From positions 434,001 to 498,000 of the forward strand of contig NZ_CP006644.1 of the NCBI RefSeq assembly GCF_000512205.2: 64,000 nt of DNA. Reading direction: 5' to 3'. Below are positions 1-8,110 of the stretch, piece by piece; position 1 is the stretch's first letter, and every line of letters starts with the position of its first letter. Under the pieces are notes generated by a model. The model was not told the DNA's origin and searched no databases. It saw only the letters and a list, made by a program, of their open reading frames with translations. Made by a program: the position numbers and the translations under genes. Source of the stretch: Sphingomonas sanxanigenens DSM 19645 = NX02. GTDB taxonomy: Bacteria > Pseudomonadota > Alphaproteobacteria > Sphingomonadales > Sphingomonadaceae.

Positions 1-1881
1 CTCAGGAGCGGTGAACTCCGCCTTGCCGCTTTCCGTTTTCCAGATCCGTTCGCGTGCATCGTTGCCCCGATAGAATCCGCCCGGCTCGAACATCCGCGCG
101 TTCATGTCGTGAAACTGCTCGTGATAGGTCTCGGCGATCAGATCGCGCACGAGGCCATAGTCGTCCGTCCACTCGTCCCAGCGTAGCTTGGGATTTGCAG
201 ACAGGGTTGTCTTTGCGATGCCAGCCACGATCGCCAGTTCCGATTTCAGATGCTCGCTGGCCGGCTGGCGATGGCCAAGCGAGCCGTGAATGTGGCTGAA
301 GCTGTCTTCGACTGTCACTGTCTGAGGACCACCAGCCTGCATGTCTTCCTCGCTTCGGCCCAAGCAAGGCAGGAGATAGGCGGTGCGCCCGTTGAACAGA
401 TGTGAGCGGTTGAGTTTCGTCGCGATCTGCACTGTCAGATCAAGCTGCTCCCATGCTGGTTCGATCCGGCCCTGGTCGGGAATGGCACGCAGGAAATTGC
501 CGCCCAGACCGATGAAAGCGCGGACCGATCCGTCGAGTACGCCTTCACAGACCCTGACCGTCGTCATGCCCTCGTCGCGCGGCGGATCGAAATCGAACTG
601 CTCGGCGAGCTTGTCTAGTGGAACGAGCTCGGGTTTCTCGGAGATGCCAACTGTACGTTGACCCTGAACGTTGGAGTGGCCGCGCACCGGGCAAATACCG
701 GCCCCCGGCCGTCCGATATGCCCACGCATCAGCAGCAAGTTGAGCAACATCGCGATATTTTCGAACCCGTGGACATGCTGGGTCAGGCCCATGCCATAGA
801 CGCCGATCACGCGGTCCGCCTCGACATAGACCCGTCCGGCTTCCTCGATATCGGCGCGACTGAGCCCCGATTCCTGTTCGATCCGCTCCCAAGACGTCGC
901 TTCCGCCTTTGCGCGGAAGGCATCATAGCCGGTGCAATGCGCTGCGATGAAATCATGATCGATCACCGTTCCGCCGCGCTGTTCATCCGCAGCCAGAACA
1001 TATTTGCATAGCCCCATGATCGCGGCGATGTCGCCGCCCGCCCTGACCTGCAAATATTGACAACTGATCTGTGTGTTACGCCCGGTCAGCATCTGGCCGG
1101 GCCGTTGGGGGTTGGTGAATTCAAGCAATCCCTTCTCGCGGATGGGGTTGAACGTCACAACCTTGCATCCACGCTCCACCGCTTTCTGCAGCGGATGGAG
1201 GAAACGTGGACTGTTCGTTCCCGTATTCTGGCCGAAGAAGAAGATGGCATCGCATTGCTCGAAATCGTCGAGCACGCAGGTGCCGACCGGCGACCCGATC
1301 AGTTTGTTGAGCGTGACCGACGTCGTTTCGTGGCACATGTTGGAACTGTCGGGCAGATTGTTGTGCCCATAGAGGCGGGAGAACAGCGCATAGAGATAGG
1401 AGGTTTCAAGGCTCGCCCGCCCCGACGCATAGAAAACAGCGGATTTGGGCTCTATAGCCTTCAGTCCCGCGCCTATCGCCGAGAATGCCTCCTCCCAACT
1501 GCACGGCACATAACGGTCGCTCGCCTGGTCGAAACGCAGAGGATGGGTCAAACGCCCCTGCTGCTCGAGATCATGGTCGCTCCATTTTCGCAGCTCGGTG
1601 ACGCTGTGTTCGGCGAAGAAGTCCGGCGTGCAGCATCGCGTCGTCAGTTCCCACAAGGTCGCCTTGGCGCCGTTCTCGCAGAATTCGAAGGCATGGGGAT
1701 GCTTCGGTTTGCCCCAGGCGCAGCTGGTGCACATGAAACCACCGGTCTTGTTCTGTGTTCGAAGCGTCGCTAAAGCGCCCGGCGAGGACATTTCACGGGC
1801 CATCGTTTGGACGATGCCGCGGAGGGATCCCCAACCACCGGAAGTTCCCTCGTATTCGGTGGGCTTAGTATCATCCGTCAT
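1..1881 (-). CDS. FdhF/YdeP family molybdopterin oxidoreductase (partial, C-terminus outside window)
   Basis: Reading from the ATG at 1881 gives an open frame of 627 codons that reaches base 1 without a stop, so the C-terminus lies outside the window. The family (about 750-770 residues) contains formate-dehydrogenase-H-like and YdeP-like molybdenum enzymes of the DMSO-reductase superfamily. The N-terminus carries a Cys-x2-Cys pair at residues 51-54 followed by an FEFCENGAKA stretch, typical of the YdeP branch. Further in are FFFGQNTGTNSPR and a cofactor-binding GHSNVQG segment. AGGAGG lies 12 nt upstream of the chosen start. Whether the substrate is formate or, as suggested for YdeP, something linked to acid stress cannot be told from sequence. 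Its 5' side now faces an IS256 copy. Confidence 0.88.
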   Translation of the reverse strand, partial: MTDDTKPTEYEGTSGGWGSLRGIVQTMAREMSSPGALATLRTQNKTGGFMCTSCAWGKPKHPHAFEFCENGAKATLWELTTRCCTPDFFAEHSVTELRKWSDHDLEQQGRLTHPLRFDQASDRYVPCSWEEAFSAIGAGLKAIEPKSAVFYASGRASLETSYLYALFSRLYGHNNLPDSSNMCHETTSVTLNKLIGSPVGTCVLDDFEQCDAIFFFGQNTGTNSPRFLHPLQKAVERGCKVVTFNPIREKGLLEFTNPQRPGQMLTGRNTQISCQYLQVRAGGDIAAIMGLCKYVLAADEQRGGTVIDHDFIAAHCTGYDAFRAKAEATSWERIEQESGLSRADIEEAGRVYVEADRVIGVYGMGLTQHVHGFENIAMLLNLLLMRGHIGRPGAGICPVRGHSNVQGQRTVGISEKPELVPLDKLAEQFDFDPPRDEGMTTVRVCEGVLDGSVRAFIGLGGNFLRAIPDQGRIEPAWEQLDLTVQIATKLNRSHLFNGRTAYLLPCLGRSEEDMQAGGPQTVTVEDSFSHIHGSLGHRQPASEHLKSELAIVAGIAKTTLSANPKLRWDEWTDDYGLVRDLIAETYHEQFHDMNARMFEPGGFYRGNDARERIWKTESGKAEFTAPE

Positions 1882-2007
1882 CGCAGGCTCTGTCCTCCTA
1901 CATGCCCCCCCTTCCGTAAGTCTCCCTGCGGTCGATCGGTTGCGCCGTCACATAATGTAACAGTACGGACAAACGATCGAACCAACCCTTAGTGACGAAT
2001 TAACGCA

Positions 2008-3342
2008 GGTTGTGTGCGTCAATGTCTGCAAAAAGGGCGGCCGTGACGGACTGGTCAGGCTGCTTGGCGTAGCTGGCTTTTCTTGAGCTCCCTGAGATCG
2101 TCCATGTTGAGATATCGATGGGCCTCGAGCCAGTTTTCGTGTGTCTCGACGGCGAGAGCACGGACGAGCCGACGGCATGAGTCGGAGTTTGGAAAGATGC
2201 GCACGACGTAGGTTCGACGGCGAATTTCCTCGTTGAGCCGCTCAAGCATGTTGGTGCTTTTGAGATGCTTATGATGCCGTCGCGGCAGCCTGTAGAAGGT
2301 CAGCGTCTCCTCGATCGCCTCCTCCGCCCAGGCGACGAGCTTGGGATATCTTCCGCTCCATTTGGCGATCCAGACGGCGAGGTCGCGCCGGGCCTCTTCG
2401 ACCGAGCGGCGATCGTAGAGCCAGCGCAGTTCCTGCAGGCAATCGTCGTCGGCCTTGCGGGGCAGATGGTCGAGGGCATTGCGCAGGAAGTGGACATAAC
2501 AGCGCTGGAAGGCGGCCTCCGGCAGCACCTCGCGAACCGCGGCACGCAGGCCGGCATGATCGTCTGCAACGATGAACTCGACGCCATGCAGTCCGCGCTT
2601 GCGCATGCCGAGCAGCAGGTCCTTCCACGACGAGCGGCTCTCGCGATTGGCCATCTCGACGGCGAGGATCTGGCGACGTCCGTCCCAGTCGATGCCGATC
2701 GCGATCAGCACCGCCTGGCTGGAAACGATCCCGCCCTCGCGTACCTTTTCGTAGCGCGCGTCGAGGATCAGATAGGGAAAGGGCTCGGCAAGCTGGCGAC
2801 CGGCGAAGGCCGCGAGGCTCGCGTCGAGCCGCTTGTTGATCGCCGAGATCGCTGACGCCGAGACGCTGTGGCCACACAGTTCCTCGGTGATCGCCTTCAC
2901 CTTGCGCGTCGACACGCCCTGCACATACATCTCGGCAAGCGTCGCAACCAGCGCCTGTTCCGAACGCTGGTAACGCTCGAACAGTTCTGTCGAGAAGCGA
3001 CCGTTGCGGTCTTGCGGAACCCGCAGCTCGAGTTTGCCGACGCGCGTCACCAGCGTCCGGCTGTAATAGCCCGAACGATAGCCCAGGCGCGTCTCTGTCC
3101 GCTCGCTCTTGCTCGCGCCAAGGGCGTCATCCATCTCCGCCTCCAGCATCGCCTGCATCACGCTGCGAACAATCTCTCGCAGACCTTCTCCGCTCTGCGT
3201 CAAAAGCTCTTGGACGGCGGCTACCGACGGTTTAACTTCCTTCCCGGTCATGGTGGGTCTCCTTGGTGACGTTGAACATCACCAGCCTGCCATGGCCGCC
3301 CCCCGCTCAAAGCGGTTTTTGCAGATACTCCCGCACACTACC
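2008..3342 (-). mobile_element. IS256-family insertion sequence, copy 1
   Basis: The element is 1335 bp. Its outer 27 bases form imperfect inverted repeats (22 of 27 match), starting GGTTGTGTGCG at the left and GGTAGTGTGCG at the right when each is read inward. It is flanked by perfect 8-bp direct repeats TTAACGCA at 2000-2007 and 3343-3350, the size expected for IS256. A second copy at 16682-18016 has an identical transposase, the same orientation and a different target duplication, so each copy arrived by its own insertion. The element separates the fdhF-like gene from the small stress genes to its right. Confidence 0.95.
2055..3251 (-). CDS. IS256-family transposase
   Basis: A complete 398-residue DDE transposase of the Mutator/IS256 superfamily. 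The catalytic acidic residues are visible in LILDARYEKV, FIVADDHAGL and STNMLERLNEE. The Cys-x2-His-type motif of the family is seen in RCYVHFLRNAL. Length matches intact IS256 transposases and no frameshift or stop is present. The same protein is encoded again at 16729-17925. It fills most of the IS, with about 90 bp between start codon and right terminal repeat and about 45 bp between stop codon and left terminal repeat. Confidence 0.97.
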   Translation of the reverse strand: MTGKEVKPSVAAVQELLTQSGEGLREIVRSVMQAMLEAEMDDALGASKSERTETRLGYRSGYYSRTLVTRVGKLELRVPQDRNGRFSTELFERYQRSEQALVATLAEMYVQGVSTRKVKAITEELCGHSVSASAISAINKRLDASLAAFAGRQLAEPFPYLILDARYEKVREGGIVSSQAVLIAIGIDWDGRRQILAVEMANRESRSSWKDLLLGMRKRGLHGVEFIVADDHAGLRAAVREVLPEAAFQRCYVHFLRNALDHLPRKADDDCLQELRWLYDRRSVEEARRDLAVWIAKWSGRYPKLVAWAEEAIEETLTFYRLPRRHHKHLKSTNMLERLNEEIRRRTYVVRIFPNSDSCRRLVRALAVETHENWLEAHRYLNMDDLRELKKSQLRQAA

Positions 3343-3436
3343 TTAACGCACTTTCGTCGGTGATCGGCGCGCCGCCATCTTTCTCTTCGAGCAGCACCGC
3401 CGCCGGTCGGTCGTGCTTCACTCCTTCATATGACAT
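3338..3436 (-). CDS. Possible very small protein whose 3' end is replaced by IS256
   Basis: A 32-codon frame begins at an ATG only 4 nt after the stop of the preceding small gene (3441-3620), so translational coupling is possible, though no Shine-Dalgarno sequence stands out. The product begins MSYEGVKHDRPAAVLL. Its last residues and stop are supplied by the IS256 end at 3342. Removing the IS and one target duplication would let the frame run on as ...DESALIRH and stop near 1993. The insertion therefore changes only the last residues. No family recognised; it could be spurious. Confidence 0.3.
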   Translation of the reverse strand: MSYEGVKHDRPAAVLLEEKDGGAPITDESALR

Positions 3437-3440
3437 TTCA

Positions 3441-3620
3441 TCACTGCTGCTCGGGATAATCTTCCGGCTTGACCGTGCCGACCACCGGGCGATCCTCCAC
3501 TTTCTCCTGCGGCTGTCCACCACCAGTGCGGTCATCGCCTTCCGCGGCGTCGGGCCGTGCATCGCCCAATGGCCCGCGCGGCATCTCATCAGGGTTCTTC
3601 TTGTCTTGTTGATTATCCAT
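3441..3620 (-). CDS. Small hydrophilic hypothetical protein
   Basis: A 59-residue, highly charged, proline- and glycine-rich protein beginning MDNQQDKKNPDEMP and ending PEDYPEQQ. The ATG at 3620 is preferred over an upstream in-frame start because GGAGG lies 5 nt before it. It has no membrane segment, signal peptide or recognised domain and is probably intrinsically disordered. It follows another small disordered protein gene with a 29-nt gap in the same minus-strand stress operon. Function unknown; company and composition suggest a stress-related role. Confidence 0.6.
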   Translation of the reverse strand: MDNQQDKKNPDEMPRGPLGDARPDAAEGDDRTGGGQPQEKVEDRPVVGTVKPEDYPEQQ

Positions 3621-3649
3621 TGTCGCCTCCATCGGTTGGCGTGCGCCCA

Positions 3650-3889
3650 TCAGCGCCGGCCGGCGCCTTCACGGCCCGCTCTGGAATCCTCTTCCTCGCC
3701 CTCGCGAGTCATCGTCTGCGGGTCGTAATCATCGGGAATGCTCCCGCCGCTCAGCGGGTCGCGCTTCGGCTCGCGGTCGAGCGTGTCGCTCGGCCGCCGC
3801 GCGGCACCCTCGGGCTGGTTCTCGGTCGAGATATTGGGATTGCGCACCGTCTCGGTGGGGACGTCGCGCACCGTGCGGTCATCATTCAT
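3650..3889 (-). CDS. Small hydrophilic hypothetical protein
   Basis: A 79-residue protein starting MNDDRTVRDVPTE, rich in Asp, Glu, Arg and Pro and without hydrophobic segments. The ATG at 3889 has GGAGAAGG just upstream and overlaps the stop of the DUF3175 gene by 8 bp, which points to co-translation. No domain recognised. It probably belongs to the class of small disordered proteins found in stress operons, but no activity can be assigned. Confidence 0.6.
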   Translation of the reverse strand: MNDDRTVRDVPTETVRNPNISTENQPEGAARRPSDTLDREPKRDPLSGGSIPDDYDPQTMTREGEEEDSRAGREGAGRR

Positions 3890-4190
3890 GGGCCTTCTCC
3901 TTATGTGCATCTTTCGGTGCCTTGCCGAATGCCTTGCGCAGCTCATCCTTGGCGCTCTCCAGCACCTGTCGCTGGCCCTCGCCGAGATTGTCACCCGCGC
4001 GGTTGATGTAGAAGTTGAGCATGCCCATTGCCGATTGGAGCGGCGTACCCTTGCGACGCTTGCTGTGCTCAGCCGAGCGCTTGAGCGAGGCCGCGATCTT
4101 CGCGGCGTCGTCCTGTTTGAACACGCCATCCTCGAGATCGAGCGCGTCCGAATGCTCGGTCACGTCCTGCGACCATTTTTCCCCGGGCAT
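3882..4190 (-). CDS. DUF3175 domain protein
   Basis: This 102-residue protein matches the DUF3175 pattern closely: a KWSQDVTEHSDALDLEDGVF opening, then IAASLKRSAE, RRKGTPLQSAM, LNFYINRAG and a C-terminal helix LESAKDELRKAFGK. The family is small, soluble and of unknown function. It lies 3 nt downstream of the SDR gene and overlaps the next small gene, so it sits in the middle of the operon read from about 6790 to 3440. Confidence 0.85.
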   Translation of the reverse strand: MPGEKWSQDVTEHSDALDLEDGVFKQDDAAKIAASLKRSAEHSKRRKGTPLQSAMGMLNFYINRAGDNLGEGQRQVLESAKDELRKAFGKAPKDAHKEKAHE

Positions 4191-4193
4191 GGC

Positions 4194-4976
4194 TCAATCC
4201 TTCCCGCTGCCGGGTTCGGCCATGCCGCGATGCATTTGCGCGAGCGTCGATTGCGGCACGACGCCCGATGCGGCGACCTGAAGCTTGTTGGAAAGGCCCG
4301 AAACGATATGCCCTTTGCCGGAGAGCATCGCCTTCCAGCCGTCGCGCGCCACCTTGGCGGGATCGGCCTTGTCCCGCTGGCCGACATCGGTATCTAGCAT
4401 GCCCGCGCGCTCGAAAAACTCGGTCTCCGTCGCCCCCGGCATCAGCGTGGTGAGGGTGACCCCGTCGACATCCTTGATCTCGTTGCGCAGCGCCTCGGTG
4501 AAATTGTCGACGAACGCCTTGGTTGCGTTGTAGACCGCGTTGAAGCTGCCCGGGATGTAGCCGGCGATCGATCCGGTCACGAGGATCTTGCCGGCGTTGC
4601 GGGCGACCATGTCCGTCAGCACTTTCTGCAGCAGATAGATGGTGCCGGTGATGTTGGTATCGATGGAATGGCGCCAATGCGCCACCTCCTGCTCCAAAAA
4701 GGGGCCGCCGGTGCCGACGCCGGCATTGGCGCAAAGCACGTCGACCTGGCGGCCCTCGGTCGCGGTGAGGAGCCGGTCGACGCCTTCGAATGTCGCAAGA
4801 TCGGCCTGGACCGATCGGACATCGACGCCGTGATCCTTGAAATCCTGCGCCGCGGCTTCGATCAGCGGCTCATCGGCGACGACGAGCAGATCATAGCCGT
4901 CCTCCGCGACAACATGCGCAAGTTCGAAGCCGATGCCGGTCGAGGCTCCCGTGATGATCGCGAATTTATCGGCCAT
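4194..4976 (-). CDS. SDR family NAD(P)-dependent oxidoreductase
   Basis: A classical short-chain dehydrogenase of about 260 residues. It has the TGASTGIG nucleotide-binding motif near the N-terminus, a CANAGVG motif, the catalytic serine in VTGSIAGYIPG and the catalytic YNATK. The start at 4976 is preferred to the ATG 6 nt upstream because AAGGAG then lies at normal spacing. The substrate is unknown. The gene begins 12 nt after the zinc alcohol dehydrogenase stop, so the two probably work in the same stress response. Confidence 0.88.
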   Translation of the reverse strand: MADKFAIITGASTGIGFELAHVVAEDGYDLLVVADEPLIEAAAQDFKDHGVDVRSVQADLATFEGVDRLLTATEGRQVDVLCANAGVGTGGPFLEQEVAHWRHSIDTNITGTIYLLQKVLTDMVARNAGKILVTGSIAGYIPGSFNAVYNATKAFVDNFTEALRNEIKDVDGVTLTTLMPGATETEFFERAGMLDTDVGQRDKADPAKVARDGWKAMLSGKGHIVSGLSNKLQVAASGVVPQSTLAQMHRGMAEPGSGKD

Positions 4977-4988
4977 GCCCATCTCTCC

Positions 4989-6179
4989 TTACGCGGCAAC
5001 CCGATCGAGCCCGGGCTTCAGGACCACCTTGGTCACGTCGTTCTGATGATCGTGGAAGATCTTGTAGCCATCGGGCGCCTCGCTCAGTGGCATGCGATGG
5101 CTGATCAGGAAGGTCGTATCGATCTTCCCCTCCATGATCGCATTGAGCAGCCCCGGCAGATAATGCTGCACATGGGTCTGGCCGGTCTTGAGGGTCAGGC
5201 CCTTCTCCATGAAGGCGCCCAATGGAAACTTGTCGACGAAGCCGCCGTAGACCGCCGGCATCGAGACGCGCCCGCCTTTGCGGCAGGCGATGATCGCCTG
5301 GCGGATCGAGTGGGTGCGATCGGTGCCCGTGAAGGTCGAGACCTTGATCTGGTCCCAGACATTGTCGGCGAACAGGCCGTGCGCCTCCAGCCCGACCGCA
5401 TCGATGCAGGCGTCGGGGCCGATGCCGCCGGTCATCTCCATCAGCGCCTCGTAGGTCTTGCTCTCTTCGAAATTGATCGTCTCGGCGCCGAACTTCGCCG
5501 CCAGTTCGAGCCGGCGCGGGAAATGATCGATGGCGATCACGCGTTCGGCACCCATCAGGAACGCCGCCTGCACGCAGAACAGCCCGACCGGGCCGCAGCC
5601 CCAGACCGCGACCGTGTCGCCGGGCTCGATCTCGGCATATTCCGCCGCCTGCCAGCCGGTCGGCAATATGTCGGAAAGGAACAACACCTTGTCGTCCTCG
5701 ACCCCGTCGGGGATGACGATCGGGCCGACATCGCTGAACGGCACGCGGACATATTCGGCCTGACCGCCCGCATAGCCGCCGGTCATATGGCTGTAGCCGA
5801 ACAGCCCGCTCATCGGCTGGCCGTAGAGCGTCTGGGCGATGTCCTGATTGTCGGCCGGGTTGGCGTTGTCGCAGGCGGAATATTGGTGCTTACCGCAATG
5901 GTAGCAGCCGCCGCACGCGATCGTGAACGGCACCACGACGCGCTGGCCCTTCTTGAGCGTCGACCCGGGACCGGTCTCCACCACCTCGCCCATGAACTCA
6001 TGCCCAAGAATGTCGCCGGCTTGCATCGTCGGGATATAGCCGTCGTAGAGATGCAGGTCCGATCCGCAGATCGCGGTCGAGGTGACCTTGATGATCGCGT
6101 CGCGGGGGTTGAGGATCTCGGGATCGTCCACCGTATCGACGCGGACGTCATGCTTTCCGTGCCATGCCAGAGCGCGCAT
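4989..6179 (-). CDS. Zinc-dependent alcohol dehydrogenase (MDR superfamily, formaldehyde-dehydrogenase-like)
   Basis: A 396-residue medium-chain dehydrogenase. Catalytic-zinc residues are Cys38 and His60-Glu61 (GHEFMGE). Four cysteines at 89, 92, 95 and 103 form the structural zinc loop. The Rossmann motif is [15 protein letters not shown]. The overall plan resembles glutathione-independent formaldehyde dehydrogenase-like enzymes often found in sphingomonad stress islands. GGAG lies 8 nt before the ATG. The start overlaps the stop of the SRPBCC gene, showing an operon. The true substrate cannot be assigned. Confidence 0.9.
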   Translation of the reverse strand: MRALAWHGKHDVRVDTVDDPEILNPRDAIIKVTSTAICGSDLHLYDGYIPTMQAGDILGHEFMGEVVETGPGSTLKKGQRVVVPFTIACGGCYHCGKHQYSACDNANPADNQDIAQTLYGQPMSGLFGYSHMTGGYAGGQAEYVRVPFSDVGPIVIPDGVEDDKVLFLSDILPTGWQAAEYAEIEPGDTVAVWGCGPVGLFCVQAAFLMGAERVIAIDHFPRRLELAAKFGAETINFEESKTYEALMEMTGGIGPDACIDAVGLEAHGLFADNVWDQIKVSTFTGTDRTHSIRQAIIACRKGGRVSMPAVYGGFVDKFPLGAFMEKGLTLKTGQTHVQHYLPGLLNAIMEGKIDTTFLISHRMPLSEAPDGYKIFHDHQNDVTKVVLKPGLDRVAA

Positions 6180-6757
6180 CAGGCCGTCTCCTCTTCGAAT
6201 TGCTTTCGGGTGCGAGCCGCCGTGGCGATCTCGCCGGTTTCCATGAGCTGCTTGAAGCGCCTGAGGTCACGCCGCGCCTGGATGGCAGGCTCGCGCTGGA
6301 ACATTTTGGCGATGATCTTGCCGATGAACCCCGCGGGCGGATCATAGAGAATCGTCGCGGTGACCACCGTGCCGCGATCGCCCGCATCGCGGAAATCGAT
6401 CCGGCCGCTATTGGGCACGTCAGCGCCGTCCTTGGACGCCCAGGCGATCAGCTCATTAGGGCGCTCTTCGGTGATGACCGCATCCCACTCGACCGTTTTC
6501 CCGCCCGGCGCCTTGACCACCCAGTGGCTGGTCGCATCATCGATGACATCGACCCGCTCGACATTGTCCATGAAGCTGGGAAGCCGACTGAAATCGCGCC
6601 AGTAGGCATAAAGCTCTTCACGCGGGCGCTTGATGGTGACCGAGCGGCCCACAAGACTATCGCCCTTCGCTTCCACCAGATTGCCTGTCGCATCGCCAAT
6701 CTTGTCGGACCGTTTCGACGTCGTGATCGGCGCGTCGTCATCACGCAGTTCGGACAT
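6179..6757 (-). CDS. SRPBCC (START-like) family protein
   Basis: A 192-residue protein with a cyclase/dehydrase-type SRPBCC fold: [28 protein letters not shown] is the hallmark opening, followed by [24 protein letters not shown]. The start at MSELRDDD has GGAGAAG upstream and is preferred over an earlier in-frame ATG that overlaps the probable promoter. Such proteins bind hydrophobic ligands. In many bacteria this subtype sits in general stress response loci, which fits the EcfG-like promoter just upstream. It is the first gene of the minus-strand operon. Confidence 0.85.
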   Translation of the reverse strand: MSELRDDDAPITTSKRSDKIGDATGNLVEAKGDSLVGRSVTIKRPREELYAYWRDFSRLPSFMDNVERVDVIDDATSHWVVKAPGGKTVEWDAVITEERPNELIAWASKDGADVPNSGRIDFRDAGDRGTVVTATILYDPPAGFIGKIIAKMFQREPAIQARRDLRRFKQLMETGEIATAARTRKQFEEETA

Positions 6758-6790
6758 TTCGCTTCTCCTGCGGGTGTTGTGCTCAGTGAA

Positions 6791-6817
6791 GAAACAAGGC
6801 ATTCATGACGCCGTTCC
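6791..6817 (-). promoter_or_regulatory. Candidate EcfG (sigma-EcfG) general stress promoter
   Basis: On the minus strand GGAAC (6813-6817) is followed after 17 nt by GTTTC (6791-6795), close to the alphaproteobacterial EcfG consensus GGAAC-N16/17-CGTT. It lies about 35 nt before the SRPBCC start codon and heads the operon running to 3440. Assignment rests on motif and gene content only. Confidence 0.5.
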
Positions 6818-7023
6818 TGCGTGAAGAACGTCCCGTCACGATAGCGGCTCGCCTCGCGTCATTGTGTAGGTGCCGACATCTTCAACGAACCCGCCCCTAA
6901 CCGTTGAGTTGCCTGTCAGCGCCGCCGCTTAACAATGATCATAGCGAAACTTCACCTCGGCTGGATCGGCCAGGCCTCATCGCTCGTTCAGACCATGCGT
7001 TCTTTATTCAGGCAGATTGTCGG

Positions 7024-7129
7024 ATGTTGATGGACCGACTCCTCGCGAACCGACGCGGCGTCGCTCTGACGCCCGAGGAGCGTGCGCGGCTGGAAAGCAC
7101 GATCAGCGAGGTCCGGACCTTCGAACCGC
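7024..7129 (+). pseudogene. 5' fragment of a Crp/Fnr-type regulator, truncated by IS21
   Basis: The frame MLMDRLLANRRG... LTPEERARLESTISEVRTFEP matches the start of sphingomonad Crp/Fnr-family regulators (the helix before the cyclic-nucleotide-binding-like beta barrel). It then runs directly into the IS21 end and terminates inside the element at 7170. Only about 35 residues remain; the sensor barrel and the helix-turn-helix are gone. The sequence beyond the far end of the IS belongs to another gene (sulP), so DNA was lost when the element inserted or afterwards. Confidence 0.55.
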
Positions 7130-7197
7130 TGTCAACGGCGGAGCAAAACCCGGCCAGCGGGGCGGAGTAAAAGCAGGCCAGCGGTCGAGGCGTGATG

Positions 7198-7239
7198 ACG
7201 ATATGGAAAGGGCCCCGATCGGGGCCCTTTCCATATCGT
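7198..7239. repeat. Perfect 42-bp palindrome downstream of istB
   Basis: Bases 7198-7218 are the exact reverse complement of 7219-7239, with no unpaired loop. The arm reads ACGATATGGAAAGGGCCCCG and then A. It lies 20 bp beyond the istB stop and about 70 bp inside the left IS21 end. It could end transcription in both directions or be a transposase/host factor site, although no run of T follows directly on either strand. Confidence 0.9.
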
Positions 7240-7258
7240 CGCGACCGTTTTCTCCCGG

Positions 7259-8110
7259 CTATGGCGACGGGATCTCGCCGGTGTTCGGGTCGGCCGACAC
7301 GGTGGCCTGGTTTTGCTCCGCCCTTCTGGCTGATCGCCGGCCGGCGGACTGTTTGAGGCGGTAGCTGTCGCCGTTCATGGTGAGGATGGAGACGTGGTGG
7401 GTGAGCCGGTCGAGCAGCGCGCCGGTAAGCCGTTCTGAGGCGAGGACCTGGGTCCAGTCCTCGAACGGCAAGTTCGACGTGATGATGGTCGAGCCGCGCT
7501 CGTAGCGCTGCGACAGCACCTCGAAGAGAAGTTCGGCGCCAGTCGCCGACAGCGGCACATAGCCGAGCTCGTCGACGATGAGCAGCTTCACGGCCGCCAG
7601 TTCCCGCTGGAGCTTGAGCAGGCGCCGCTCGTCGCGCGCCTCCATCAGCTGGTTGACCAGCGAAGCGGCGGTCGCGAAGGCGACGGTGAATCCCTTCTGG
7701 CAAGCAGCCAGGCCGAGCGCGAGAGCGACGTGCGTCTTGCCCGTGCCGCTGTTGCCCAGCGCAATGACGTTCTCCCGCCGAAGGATATACTCCGAGCGAG
7801 CGAGCTCGAGCACCAGCATCTTGTTGAGGCTGGGGATGGCTGTGAAGTCGAAGGTGTCGAGACTCTTCACCGCCGGGAAGCGGGCGGCGCGGATCCGCCG
7901 CTCGACCGTGCGCCGCTCCCTGTCGATGAGCTCAAGCTCGATGAGGCGCAGCAGGTAGCGTGGGTGGTCGACACCGTCGCGAGCGCATTCGCGCGCGACC
8001 TTCTCATATTCGCGCAGCACGGTCGGCAGCTTGAGCTGCTTGAGGTGGTGGGCGAGCAGCACCTGGGGTGTCCCGCCGGTCGTGCCGGTCGGCATCTTGT
8101 CGCCGGTCAT
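7259..8110 (-). CDS. istB: IstB-like ATPase, IS21 helper
   Basis: A 283-residue AAA+ ATPase that assists IstA in transposition. The Walker A motif is ALGNSGTGKTH and Walker B is KLLIVDELGYV. Further features are the ITSNLPFEDW sensor segment and the C-terminal region MNGDSYRLKQS. It starts at 8110 within an ATGA overlap with istA, the usual IS21 arrangement. A much longer frame covering the same stretch (to 9655) is only the antisense-phase extension across istA and is not a real gene. Confidence 0.95.
   Translation of the reverse strand: MTGDKMPTGTTGGTPQVLLAHHLKQLKLPTVLREYEKVARECARDGVDHPRYLLRLIELELIDRERRTVERRIRAARFPAVKSLDTFDFTAIPSLNKMLVLELARSEYILRRENVIALGNSGTGKTHVALALGLAACQKGFTVAFATAASLVNQLMEARDERRLLKLQRELAAVKLLIVDELGYVPLSATGAELLFEVLSQRYERGSTIITSNLPFEDWTQVLASERLTGALLDRLTHHVSILTMNGDSYRLKQSAGRRSARRAEQNQATVSADPNTGEIPSP

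Noticed and set aside
4668-6347. Long plus-strand open frame of 559 codons
   Set aside because: Antisense to the SDR and alcohol dehydrogenase genes, which have full motifs; composition is typical of a shadow frame.
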